From Acherontichlamydia pituitae (GTDB lineage Bacteria; Chlamydiota; Chlamydiia; Chlamydiales; Rhabdochlamydiaceae), in the NCBI GenBank assembly GCA_019634675.1, contig JAHCAX010000004.1, positions 1 to 64,000 of the forward strand: a DNA stretch of 64,000 nucleotides, given 5' to 3'. Below the pieces are notes generated by a model. The model was not told the DNA's origin, made no database searches, and saw only the letters and a program-made list of their open reading frames with translations. Made by a program: the position numbers and the translations under genes. Shown here in pieces: positions 45,433 to 53,723 of the stretch (positions are counted from its first letter, which is position 1; the number at the start of each line of letters is the position of its first letter).

Positions 45433-45696
45433 ATGAAAAAATTCGATTTCTTTCTGACGTTGTTAGTCTGCAGCTCAGCTCTTTCACTAAATGCAGAAAC
45501 GCCCGATAAAAAGATCTGCTCTAAAGAGTATTTTCCCGGCGAAGAAGCGGTCACTCCAAGCTTGGCCGACGACGTAAATCCGGCGCCTGCGCCAAATACG
45601 CCAAATCAAAGCTCCCCTTCTCAAATTCCAATTACTCCTCCAGAACCCAGCACTGACAAACAATACGTTCCAACTCCCACATCTCCGGCAAAGTAG
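45433..45696 (+). CDS. small secreted Pro/Ser-rich protein 2
   Basis: An 87-residue secreted protein: signal peptide ending LNA, then CSKEYFPGEEAVTPSLADDV, a Pro/Ser/Asn-rich stretch and DKQYVPTPTSP. The AV(I/T)PSLADD and DK(E/Q)YVP motifs are shared with the protein at 45112, so the pair is a tandem duplication that has diverged in the disordered middle. Each mature chain has one Cys near its N-terminus. Function unknown. Confidence 0.75.
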   Translation: MKKFDFFLTLLVCSSALSLNAETPDKKICSKEYFPGEEAVTPSLADDVNPAPAPNTPNQSSPSQIPITPPEPSTDKQYVPTPTSPAK

Positions 45697-45881
45697 TTTT
45701 TTGAACTAATCAGTCTTGGCCTTCTACTCAAGAAGGCCTAGTCCAGATGACATTCCTATTTCGTTTAGTTTCAATTACTTAGAAAATGACACGCTTTGCA
45801 ATTCGCACAACGAGAAGTTGCGAAGGTTTTCATTTTGTGCTAAAATAGCGTCCAGGTTTCACAAAAAAATTGGATGTTCCC

Positions 45882-46760
45882 ATGTTCAAGAAAATCATTT
45901 TTTCATTTGCAGCCTTGCTATCGCTCCCCTTTGTGTTGAATGCTAAGATCATTGAGACAAATGAGATCAAGGATATTCTTGAAGAGATCGATGAAGACAC
46001 CTTGGTCTTGTTCGATATGGACGATACGCTGACCGATTCGTCCATCAGTTTAGGAACAGGCGCATGGCGGCAATATGTCCGCGCTCAGATCGCTCCCGAT
46101 TATGATACCAAAGCACCGGGAAATCCCCACGATATCATGGCCCATGCAGCCGCGCAAAACATTCCCGTTAAGCCGGTCGAGCCTGGCCTGGTCCCGCTCA
46201 TCGAGAGCCTGCAAGAGAAGCATGTCGCTGTGTTCTGCCTTACCGGACGCGGCTACAGTATGTGGTATTCGACTCCCACCGAAGGGATCGGCCAAATGTC
46301 TATCAGGCAGCTCGATAGCATTGAAATCGATTTCACAGACACCGCAGTTCCCAAGCCGTTCCAATCGATCGATCCTACCGTTTTGTACCATGGGGTCTTT
46401 TTAACCAGCGGAACAAAAAAAGGGCCTTTCTTGGAAAAGCTTTTCCAGGAAACGGGATACCGTCCCACGAAGGTCGTCTTCATTGACGATAAACTGGAAG
46501 AGAACAAATCGGTCGAAAGCACTCTCGACAAATTGGGAATTCCCAACGTCTGCGTCTGGTACCATCGCGCGCAAGCGAACAACCAGGAATTCAATCCCCT
46601 CATCGCCTCCATCCAGCTTGAAGCCTTCCTGAACGATCAAACAATCCTAAGCGATAAGGAAGCCAAAGAAAAAGCGGATACCATGAAAGAGATCGATCCG
46701 GACGAATTCTTTAGAAGGCTTATCGCCACCCATTTTCCAAAGGAAACAAAAGGACCGTAG
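45882..46760 (+). CDS. exported HAD-like protein (DUF2608-type)
   Basis: A 292-residue protein with signal peptide (ending LNA at 21) and HAD motifs: FDMDDTLTD with Asp45 and Asp47, CLTGRGYSM (motif II region), a Lys in SGTKKGPFLEKL, and VVFIDDKLEEN (motif IV). This arrangement matches the DUF2608 group of secreted HAD-like phosphatases found in intracellular bacteria. The start at the ATG (45882) gives the cleaner leader; an in-frame TTG lies four codons before it. It may remove phosphate from metabolites or host molecules outside the cytosol. Confidence 0.82.
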   Translation: MFKKIIFSFAALLSLPFVLNAKIIETNEIKDILEEIDEDTLVLFDMDDTLTDSSISLGTGAWRQYVRAQIAPDYDTKAPGNPHDIMAHAAAQNIPVKPVEPGLVPLIESLQEKHVAVFCLTGRGYSMWYSTPTEGIGQMSIRQLDSIEIDFTDTAVPKPFQSIDPTVLYHGVFLTSGTKKGPFLEKLFQETGYRPTKVVFIDDKLEENKSVESTLDKLGIPNVCVWYHRAQANNQEFNPLIASIQLEAFLNDQTILSDKEAKEKADTMKEIDPDEFFRRLIATHFPKETKGP

Positions 46761-46874
46761 AAAATCTTTTTTTATCCTGGCTATCCTATCATCCTGTTTT
46801 TTCGTTTTAAATATTGAATAATACGCAGCAAGACGATTTACTGTTCCTTTGGTTGATTCATTTTAGGTCGGCTT

Positions 46875-47681
46875 ATGCATGCTTGCGCTTCCCTTGTTTT
46901 AGGAATTGTTCTTCTTAACTGTTCCCTTATTGGAGATACGCTTAAAGTTGATCCTCAGCGCGATCTTGTCTCAGAGCTTAAGTCCCATCAGATCATTTCT
47001 CAAAATGAACCGGTCCGCTTGCATTTGGGCTGCGGAGAAAACCATTTCCCCGGATATGTCAACATCGATTTTCCTCCAACAGAGCACAGCGTTCAAAAGG
47101 TCCAAGGCGCCGATGCGTTTGCTGATATCACACGCATGCGGGCAAAACCCCTTTCTTTGGACGAGGTCCGCAACCATCATGTCTTCGAGCACTTTCAAAG
47201 GCCTGTTGCTTTAGCCCTTCTTTGCGCCTGGCACGACTGGCTTAAAGTGGGCGGCAAGCTCCATATCGAAACGCCTGATTTCGAAGCGAGCCTCCGCCTA
47301 CTTAGCAACCCGAAAACAAGCTATGCTGACAAGCAGATCATCATCCGCCATCTGTTCGGCTCGCACGAGGCATCATGGGCAGTCCATTGCGACGGTTGGT
47401 ATAAAGAAAAGTTCCAACATATCTTGCAGGAGCTTGGTTTCGGAGAGTTCCATTTCAAAAAGCTTGGCTCGAAGCCGATCAAAAATGTTGCGGCGATCGC
47501 AGTGAAGAGTAAGGAACTGTCCCGAGACGAGTTGAAAGAAAAAGCAAAACAGCTCCTTAAGGAAAACCTGGTCGATGAGTCGGAACACCCCCTTTGGGTG
47601 GTCTGGTGCGACATGTTCGACCAGGCTTTTGATCAGCTGATCTTGGAAAATCCTTCAATGCAGATCGTGGAAAGCAACTGA
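46875..47681 (+). CDS. SAM-dependent methyltransferase, exported-looking
   Basis: A 268-residue class I methyltransferase: motif I VRLHLGCGENHFPGYVNIDF (residues 48-67), VFEHFQRP and GGKLHIETPDFE, as in the COG4627-type methyltransferases often tied to polysaccharide genes. Residues 1-20 resemble a signal peptide, which is unexpected for a SAM enzyme. Its last 27 bases overlap the 3' end of the convergent CBM20-like gene. Its 3' end has been duplicated: a decayed copy lies at 52436-52515, and traces follow the genes at 48787 and 50074. Confidence 0.82.
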   Translation: MHACASLVLGIVLLNCSLIGDTLKVDPQRDLVSELKSHQIISQNEPVRLHLGCGENHFPGYVNIDFPPTEHSVQKVQGADAFADITRMRAKPLSLDEVRNHHVFEHFQRPVALALLCAWHDWLKVGGKLHIETPDFEASLRLLSNPKTSYADKQIIIRHLFGSHEASWAVHCDGWYKEKFQHILQELGFGEFHFKKLGSKPIKNVAAIAVKSKELSRDELKEKAKQLLKENLVDESEHPLWVVWCDMFDQAFDQLILENPSMQIVESN

Positions 47682-48563
47682 AGAGAGCTCGACAGGCTTG
47701 CCAGAGGCGATCTTGTGGTTCTCTCCTGCTTCCCAAAGCTGGTCGTTGAGCATCATTTTGAACTCAAACGTCTCAAAAGGCGCAGTCGATTCATAGATCC
47801 ACAGACTGCCTTCCTTCCGCATTTCAATCCCCGGCCCCCAAGACATGTTAGGCCCTGTGCCGCGGATAAATAGCTTATCGCTTTCAGCTCCTTCATACTT
47901 CACAACGATGCGCGCAGTGACAAGCGGCTGGTTCGATACGGAAGACGGCTCAACAACAGCAGGTCCGGACGTATTTGCGTTCACAAGAAGTGTCGAAGGT
48001 TGGGATGGGTTTGAAGCTTCTACTTTAATAGTCGGGCAGTTCCAAAGAATTGTGTGGATCCGAGGCAATTGGGATTGAATGTATACGGGAGCTGGCAATT
48101 GCGGTTTGAAGGGAGCTAAAGAAGCTTTTTCAAACAGGCGCATGATCTTCACGCTTAATTGTTCTGACAACGGGGCCGTTTTTTTAAGCTGCAAGACCTC
48201 TTCCCATGCTTTGTTGCCCTCTAATTCGACGCGCGCTTTTTCTTGCTCGTAATTTCCTTGCGGTGAAGAGATTTGGAACTGCTCAAGGGTTGGAATATCT
48301 TTTTGTTTCCAGTCCTGCAGCACGGCAACAATATAATCGCCAATGGCGTTGTTCACCTTCTGCAAGGAGAACAACCGTTCGGAAAATTTCTTAATTTCAA
48401 CTTCATTTGCTTGATCTAAAGACCAATCGATCCTGTCGACTTCAGCATATGCTGCAAGGAGGTTCTCCTTGATCATTTGGGAAGGGACTAAGTCTGTCTT
48501 TAGAACATCGATATGGGGAAAACACGTATCAGGCGATCCTGAACGTGTAGCGGAAACTGGCAT
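47655..48563 (-). CDS. CBM20-like domain protein, tandem copy 1
   Basis: A 302-residue protein. N-terminus: SATRSGSPDTCF, a conserved leader, then a helical domain (about 30-160: ENLLAAYAEVDRIDWSLD, RLFSLQKVNNAIGDYIV). C-terminus: the CBM20-like domain (about 215-300: RIVVKYEGAESDKLFIRGTG, GPGIEM, FETFEFKMMLND, WEAGENH). A Ser/Pro linker joins them. No signal peptide; type III export is possible. GAGG lies before the ATG. First of four tandem paralogues; its 3' end overlaps the methyltransferase gene. Confidence 0.8.
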   Translation of the reverse strand: MPVSATRSGSPDTCFPHIDVLKTDLVPSQMIKENLLAAYAEVDRIDWSLDQANEVEIKKFSERLFSLQKVNNAIGDYIVAVLQDWKQKDIPTLEQFQISSPQGNYEQEKARVELEGNKAWEEVLQLKKTAPLSEQLSVKIMRLFEKASLAPFKPQLPAPVYIQSQLPRIHTILWNCPTIKVEASNPSQPSTLLVNANTSGPAVVEPSSVSNQPLVTARIVVKYEGAESDKLFIRGTGPNMSWGPGIEMRKEGSLWIYESTAPFETFEFKMMLNDQLWEAGENHKIASGKPVELSSVAFHDLH

Positions 48564-48725
48564 AAAAACCTCGTTTTTTAATTGCCGGGAAAATTAAAAA
48601 CGCTTCCAGCTTACAGAATGTCTTGTTCGAAATCAAAGCAAACTTGTTAAACAATTTTTTAAATCATTTAATTTTAAAAAATGACACCAAAGACATTAAT
48701 TAAAATCATATCATTTAGAAAACAG

Positions 48726-48760
48726 AAAGCCTGGCCGATCAAACGATCCGGCCAGGCTTT
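48726..48760 (-). terminator. intrinsic terminator after tandem copy 2
   Basis: A 12-bp perfect stem (48726-48737 / 48749-48760) with a T-rich tail on the minus strand. A near-identical hairpin follows the next copy at 50014. Its sequence seems to derive from the 3' end of the methyltransferase gene (CCAGGCTTTTGATCAG). Confidence 0.8.
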
Positions 48761-48786
48761 GATGATCAATGGAACTTAACGATCCG

Positions 48787-49788
48787 TTATGACAGATCGT
48801 GGAAAGCCACTGACGAGAGCTCGACTGGTTTTCCAGATTCAACCTTGTGGTTGTTTTCTCCTGCTTCCCAAAATTGATCATTCAGCGCCAGTTTAAACTC
48901 AAATGTCTCAAAAGGCTCTGTCGACTCGTAGATCCACTGGCCCCCCTCTTTTCGCAGCTCGATCCCCGGTCCCCAAGACATATTAGGTCCTGTGCCGCGG
49001 ATATAAAGCTTATCGTTTTCGCTACCTTCATAGTTGACTACGATCCGCGCTGTGAAAGAAGGCTGCACTATAGGATCAGCAGCGTCTTGTACCGTTACAG
49101 TTTCTAATATAGTTGGACCAGAATCTGTTTCGTTTGCAGGTTTTGGAACCAAAAGTTCTGAGATAATTGGACCAGAATCTGTTCCGGTTGGAGAGTTAGC
49201 GCTTGGGCTTGATGGGGTGTTGGTTATTGAAGGAACGATCAAATCCACTTTTGGCTTTTCTCCAACAATTCGAGGTACGCACTCCATGAACAACTGATAT
49301 CGAGCGGGTAGTTTACTCTTAACATCAATAGGTTCTGGAACCAACTGTTTGAATTGAACTAAAGATGCTTTTTGGAACACACGAGCAATCTTCTTGCTAA
49401 GATTATCGCTGAAAGGGGTTAACTCCTTGACCTGAAGCACTTCTTCCCAAAGATTATTTCTTTTAAAAAAAGCGCTTGTATAATTAGAATCATTTTCTTG
49501 GGGTAATACATAACTAGTTTGCGCCTGTTCCCATTTTGCAACTGTCTTAATAATGTATTCTCCAGTGGCATTGTTAAAATCTTGAATCGTGATTAATCTG
49601 CCTGCCAATCTCTCAAGTTTAACAGGATTTGACTCATCGTCCAATGCACTATCGATCTGATCAACTTCCATATAAGCTGCAAGAAGGTTCTCTTTCAGCT
49701 TGTCTGAAGGTTTTAATATTACTGTATTCGGAACATGCTGGAAGCATGTGTCGCAATGTCCAGAACGTATACTAGCAGCTGTAGACAT
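48787..49788 (-). CDS. CBM20-like domain protein, tandem copy 2
   Basis: A 333-residue protein. It starts MSTAASIRSGHCDTCFQH at 49788, with GGGGAAAG before it; the longer frame has no support. Helical domain LKENLLAAYMEVDQIDSALD and RLITIQDFNNATGEYIIK, a low-complexity linker in which a Ser/Thr/Pro unit with ETDSGPTI is repeated, then the CBM20-like domain (RIVVNYEGSENDKLYIRGTG, FETFEFKLALND, WEAGENNH). No signal peptide. Its 3' flank and terminator are nearly identical to those of the next copy. Confidence 0.8.
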   Translation of the reverse strand: MSTAASIRSGHCDTCFQHVPNTVILKPSDKLKENLLAAYMEVDQIDSALDDESNPVKLERLAGRLITIQDFNNATGEYIIKTVAKWEQAQTSYVLPQENDSNYTSAFFKRNNLWEEVLQVKELTPFSDNLSKKIARVFQKASLVQFKQLVPEPIDVKSKLPARYQLFMECVPRIVGEKPKVDLIVPSITNTPSSPSANSPTGTDSGPIISELLVPKPANETDSGPTILETVTVQDAADPIVQPSFTARIVVNYEGSENDKLYIRGTGPNMSWGPGIELRKEGGQWIYESTEPFETFEFKLALNDQFWEAGENNHKVESGKPVELSSVAFHDLS

Positions 49789-49920
49789 AATCTTTCCCCT
49801 TTTTATAGATCTTAAAATAATCCAAAAAGCTATTATACAAAACAATTAACAATATCAACAGAATTAAAATAAATTATTTGCAATTATTTTAATTACACCC
49901 ATCCGAAATACAAATATTTT

Positions 49921-49978
49921 TTGAATCAAATCCTGATTCGAAGCAATAGGAAGAGGATGCGGCAAGGAGAGCTATCCA
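49921..49978 (+). pseudogene. relic of the GH63 gene 5' region
   Basis: The sequence from TTTTTTGAATCAAATCCTGA to GGCAAGGAGAGCTATCCAT matches the upstream and start region of the GH63-like gene (53660-53726), including its Shine-Dalgarno sequence, but the coding part is missing. It shows that the tandem unit once extended into the GH63 gene. Confidence 0.75.
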
Positions 49979-50013
49979 TTTGGATTTACCATCGACTCAT
50001 CATCCATAAAAAA

Positions 50014-50046
50014 AAGCCTGGCAGATCAAACGATCCAGCCAGGCTT
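50014..50046 (-). terminator. intrinsic terminator after tandem copy 3
   Basis: A 9-bp stem (50014-50022 / 50038-50046) followed on the minus strand by eight T. Closely similar to the hairpin at 48726; the two were duplicated together with the genes. Confidence 0.8.
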
Positions 50047-50073
50047 TGATGATCAATGGAACTTAAAGATCCG

Positions 50074-50943
50074 TTACGATAGATCGTGGAAGGTCACTGC
50101 CGAGAGCTCAACGGGTTTTCCAGATTCAACCTTGTGGTTGTCTCCTGCTTCCCAAAACTGATCGTTCAGCGCCAACTTGAACTCAAATGTCTCAAAAGGC
50201 TCTGTCGTCTCGTAGATCCACCGGTTAGTTCCCTCTCTCCGCATTTCATTCCCTGGGCCCCATGACATGAATGGTCCTGTACCACGGATATAAAGCCTAT
50301 CGGTATCGCCGCATTCATAGTTGACAACGATCCGTGCTGTGACAGCAGGCTCGATTGTTGCAGCATCCACTACTGTCGCTTCAACGATAGAATTAGGAGC
50401 GTTGGAAGATGGAGTGCTTTGGGTTCCTATATGAGCAGCATCAACTTCGCCTACAATTTTAGGGAAAGACCAGGAAATAATGCTTTGATGTGAGATTCGA
50501 TCTAAGATCTTGACTGGAGGCGTCAAGCAAGTCTGAAATCCAACTAGAGGCGCTTTTTGGAATACGCGTGTGATCTTCTTGCTGAAATGTTCAGACAAAG
50601 GACCGAGTTTTTGGAGCTGGCAAACTTCTCCCCAAATAGCATCGCGACGGTTTTCAGCTACTGTCGCCTTAATCTCCTGCCAATTATTGAGTCTCTTTAC
50701 AATGTAGTCTGCCGTGGCATTGTTAAAATCTTGAATGGTGATCAGTCTGCCAACTAAGTGCTGTAAACGATCAGGTTTTATTTCATTATCTAATTCCCAA
50801 TCGATCTCATCAACTTCTGCTTGAGCTGCAAGGAAGTTATCCTTGAGCTTATAAGAATTAGGCAGCCAAGTTGTTTCTGGCGCTGAAGAGATAGGAAAGC
50901 AAGAATTGGGTTGTCCATCACGGATACTTGATGCTGTAGACAT
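50074..50943 (-). CDS. CBM20-like domain protein, tandem copy 3
   Basis: A 289-residue protein, MSTASSIRDGQPNSCF at the start, helical domain with LKDNFLAAQAEVDEIDWELD and RLITIQDFNNATADYIVKRL, a short linker, and the CBM20-like domain (RIVVNYECGDTDRLYIRGTG, GPGNEMRREG, FETFEFKLALND, WEAGDNH). GGGG lies 8 bases before the ATG. No signal peptide. Shortest linker of the family. The IS630 insertion lies between this gene and copy 4. Confidence 0.8.
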   Translation of the reverse strand: MSTASSIRDGQPNSCFPISSAPETTWLPNSYKLKDNFLAAQAEVDEIDWELDNEIKPDRLQHLVGRLITIQDFNNATADYIVKRLNNWQEIKATVAENRRDAIWGEVCQLQKLGPLSEHFSKKITRVFQKAPLVGFQTCLTPPVKILDRISHQSIISWSFPKIVGEVDAAHIGTQSTPSSNAPNSIVEATVVDAATIEPAVTARIVVNYECGDTDRLYIRGTGPFMSWGPGNEMRREGTNRWIYETTEPFETFEFKLALNDQFWEAGDNHKVESGKPVELSAVTFHDLS

Positions 50944-51154
50944 AATTAATCCCCTTTTTTAAATAATTAGTCTTTATTGGAAAATATTATAACATAAAAC
51001 AAAGAATAAACAACATTTAAAAAAATTCATATACACTTTCAGTTGTGACGCGCTTGCAATGCAAATAATTTTTTTAACGAATTTTTGAGTTAGGCACTCA
51101 ATGAGTTTTAAAGCAAACAGAGCTATCTATACTGGTGACAATTCAATCACACAA

Positions 51155-51290
51155 GTGATTTTGGCTTTTGCACCCTAATTTTAAAGTCCCAGAAGCAGGA
51201 CGTATGCGCAGCTGCATACGTCCGATGCATGGGGCTTTAAAGGTGTTTGGAACACAGCCCGTCATTAGGAATGCAAAAGTCAAAAGCCTC
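51155..51290. repeat. nested foldback element
   Basis: Three nested inverted pairs: an inner hairpin (GGACGTATGC / GCATACGTCC, about 51198-51223), a middle pair (TTTAAAGTCCC / GGGGCTTTAAA) and an outer pair (TTTTGGCTTTTGCACCCTAA with the complement of TTAGGAATGCAAAAGTCAAA). Non-coding, 15 bases left of the IS630 element. It resembles families A and B in plan but not in sequence. Confidence 0.6.
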
Positions 51291-51305
51291 TCTGCGATTG
51301 AAGTG

Positions 51306-52432
51306 GAAGCAGTATATAGTAGTGCCGATTCAAACGGCTAGGTTAACTGGGTTCAAGTCAATAACTTGAAATTTATCGTTAATCCGGCATTTCAAAACAT
51401 CTGTTAGTTTCGGTATCTCTTCTAAGAAGAAGCCCCTAATTGCTTGAAAAAAAGTCACCGACGTTTCGTAATATCGATTGTAAACTGTATTTTCCCTTAG
51501 GATCTTCCATAAGCGTTCGATAGGATTCAAATTCGGCGAATAAGGAGGAAGATAGTGCACTTTAACCCTAGAAGAGGTCAAAAACTCATCTAATTTCTTG
51601 TTTTTGTTAGCTCTAGCATTGTCCAAAATTACATGAATAACTCGAGCCTTTGTCTGCTCTTCTAACTTCTTAAAAAAATCAAGCATTGCATCTGCATCAA
51701 CTGTCTTATATTCCTGTGCAAAAATCTTCATTCCTGTAAGGCAAAGAGCTCCTGCAAAATGCAGTCGCAATTGTTTTCCAGATGTCTGCAAAGTCTTTTG
51801 AACACCCTTTTTGATCCACCCACATACGATTTGAGATTGATGTTCAGGATGCACAGCATCTATAAAATAGATCTCTTCATCGGATTTTAGAGTCTCCTTT
51901 AAAGCTGCGTATTGCTCTATGAAAACTCGCTGTTTTTCAGGATCCAATTTTCCAGGTATTTTTTTAGGGCGTTTGTACGTGAACCTATGCTCTATTAACC
52001 AGTCTGTCATACCGCTTCTGGAATATTTTATCCCATATTGCTCATACACATAAGCAATGATCCCTTTGACCTTAAGGTATGTTTTTTCGCACAGATGTTT
52101 TAACAGAGTTTCCGTTTGCCCTTCTGACAATTTTGATTCGCTGCCACCTCGAGGGCTGCTTCTAGTCTTATCTTCTGAGTCGTATTCTCTCAAGTATTCC
52201 TGAACAGTAAAAAGACTGATCCGAAGTGTTTTTGCAAGATCTTGGGTTGAAATGCCCTCATCATAGCCCAGAATGACGCAAATCCTATTGCGTTCGGAAT
52301 AGTCTTTTGGACGCTTTAACCTGTGTTCTAAATCTGTTCTTTGATTCGGAGTCAGTTTTTTCATGACTGATATCTTAACACCAAGCAAACATTTTTCTAT
52401 ACGATTGAATCGGAACCACTATATACTGCTTC
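51306..52432. mobile_element. IS630-family insertion sequence
   Basis: Terminal inverted repeats of about 31 bp: GAAGCAGTATATAGTAGTGC onward at the left and, complementing the right end, GAAGCAGTATATAGTGGTTC onward. TATA lies within both ends, consistent with TA-targeting. It encloses one intact transposase gene (51330-52364). The element separates CBM20-like copy 3 from a relic of the methyltransferase gene, so it inserted after the duplication. Confidence 0.88.
51330..52364 (-). CDS. IS630-family transposase
   Basis: A 344-residue transposase. Helix-turn-helix DNA-binding N-terminus (about 10-75, including GISTQDLAKTLRISLFTVQEYL), winged part, then the DDE domain: Asp169 in YFIDAVHPEHQ, Asp248 in HVILDNARANK, and Glu283 in YSPNLNPIERLWKIL, the canonical IS630/Tc1-like signature. 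Full length with no frameshift, so it may be active. The ATG at 52364 is chosen; an in-frame TTG lies eight codons earlier. It lies within terminal repeats at 51306 and 52432. Confidence 0.92.
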   Translation of the reverse strand: MKKLTPNQRTDLEHRLKRPKDYSERNRICVILGYDEGISTQDLAKTLRISLFTVQEYLREYDSEDKTRSSPRGGSESKLSEGQTETLLKHLCEKTYLKVKGIIAYVYEQYGIKYSRSGMTDWLIEHRFTYKRPKKIPGKLDPEKQRVFIEQYAALKETLKSDEEIYFIDAVHPEHQSQIVCGWIKKGVQKTLQTSGKQLRLHFAGALCLTGMKIFAQEYKTVDADAMLDFFKKLEEQTKARVIHVILDNARANKNKKLDEFLTSSRVKVHYLPPYSPNLNPIERLWKILRENTVYNRYYETSVTFFQAIRGFFLEEIPKLTDVLKCRINDKFQVIDLNPVNLAV

Positions 52433-52435
52433 TTA

Positions 52436-52515
52436 CCGAAAACCTGGTCGATGCGTCTTGCCCTCTTTAAGTGGTCTGATACGCCATATTCGACCAGGCA
52501 TTTGATCTGATGATT
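52436..52515 (+). pseudogene. relic of the methyltransferase 3' end
   Basis: From GAAAACCTGGTCGATG to TTCGACCAGGCATTTGATC this stretch matches the end of the methyltransferase gene (about 47563-47645) with scattered changes and a short deletion. It has no start or intact frame. It lies directly beyond the right end of the IS630 element, next to the 3' end of CBM20-like copy 4. Confidence 0.8.
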
Positions 52516-52527
52516 TTACCGGCTCAT

Positions 52528-53535
52528 TTAAGCAGGCGGGTGGAAGACAACTGAGGAAATCTCCACGGGTTTTCCCGATTCAACCAGATGGTTGTCTCCT
52601 GCTTCCCAAACCTGATCGTTCAGCGCTACTTTGAACTCAAATGTCTCAAACGGCTCTGTCGATTCGTAGATCCACTGGCTTCCTTCTTTGCGCAATTCAA
52701 TCCCCGGACCCCAAGACATGTTAGGTCCAGTGCCGCGGATATAGAGCTTATCCCCTTCACCGCCTTCATAGCTGACAACGATCCGCGCTGTGGCGGCAGG
52801 CTGTGTTGTTAGAGCAACATGCGATACCGTTTCAACTTCTAAAACAGATGAACTGGAATCTGGAGTCGAAGGCAAGATTGCTTCAGGCGCTAAAACTGGT
52901 GCGCTCGAAGATGCAGATCCTGAAGGGCTAGCGCTTGAGGCTATTGAAGAAGTCGTATTAAGATGATTGGACTTTTCTTCTTCAATCGTAGCCGTCTTCC
53001 AGTAAATCTGAAACATGATCGGCATATCCTTTCGAATGCTAACTGGAGGCGTTGCATGAGTCTGAAATCCAACTAATGGCGTTTTTTGGAATACGCGCGC
53101 AACCTTAGCGCTCAACTGTTCAGAAAAAGGGCCAAGCTGCTGGAGCACAAAAATTTCTTCATAAGCGTTTGCACGATCTACTTGATCTAGGAGTTTATCA
53201 CGTTGGTAATCAACTCCCATGTGATTCTCGCGATATTTCTCCTCACTAGGAAAATCTTCTCGGTTCATTTGACGCTGAAATCCATAGGAGACCTTCTTGA
53301 CAATATAATCCGCCAACGCATTGTTAAAATCTTGAATAGTGACCAGTCTGCCAGCTAAGTATTCAAGATCATTAGAACTTAGCTCTTTTTCCAAGTTCAT
53401 GTCGATCTGATCGACTTCTGCATAAGCAGCTAAAAGATCCTCCTTGAGCTTTTCAGAAGGACGCAATGCTGCCGCAAGATGAGCGTGTTGAAAGCAGGTT
53501 TCGGGATGACCAGAACGGATGCTTGATGCTGTCAT
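52528..53535 (-). CDS. CBM20-like domain protein, tandem copy 4
   Basis: A 335-residue protein: leader MTASSIRSGHPETCFQH, helical domain (LKEDLLAAYAEVDQIDMNLE, RLVTIQDFNNALADYIVKKV) with an insertion around 90-120, a Ser-rich linker (about 195-235) and the CBM20-like domain (RIVVSYEGGEGDKLYIRGTG, FETFEFKVALND, WEAGDNH). No signal peptide. It is divergent from the GH63-like gene at 53724, with about 190 bp between them, probably the ancestral arrangement. Confidence 0.8.
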   Translation of the reverse strand: MTASSIRSGHPETCFQHAHLAAALRPSEKLKEDLLAAYAEVDQIDMNLEKELSSNDLEYLAGRLVTIQDFNNALADYIVKKVSYGFQRQMNREDFPSEEKYRENHMGVDYQRDKLLDQVDRANAYEEIFVLQQLGPFSEQLSAKVARVFQKTPLVGFQTHATPPVSIRKDMPIMFQIYWKTATIEEEKSNHLNTTSSIASSASPSGSASSSAPVLAPEAILPSTPDSSSSVLEVETVSHVALTTQPAATARIVVSYEGGEGDKLYIRGTGPNMSWGPGIELRKEGSQWIYESTEPFETFEFKVALNDQVWEAGDNHLVESGKPVEISSVVFHPPA

Positions 53536-53723
53536 AATAAATCCTTTATTGAAAAATGATAAAATTTATCATAGATAATTCTAACATAGAATTGAATACT
53601 AATAAAGTTTAAATAATTAATTTAACACCCCTACTTATTAACCACGCGAAATGAAAAATAATTTTTTGAATCTAATCCTCATTTGAGGTAATGAGAGAGG
53701 ATTGGCGGCAAGGAGAGCTATCC

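Noticed and set aside
45718..45738. Hairpin GGCCTTCT-ACTCA-AGAAGGCC as terminator of the small-protein pair
   Set aside because: No T run follows on either side. It may be only a weak stem.
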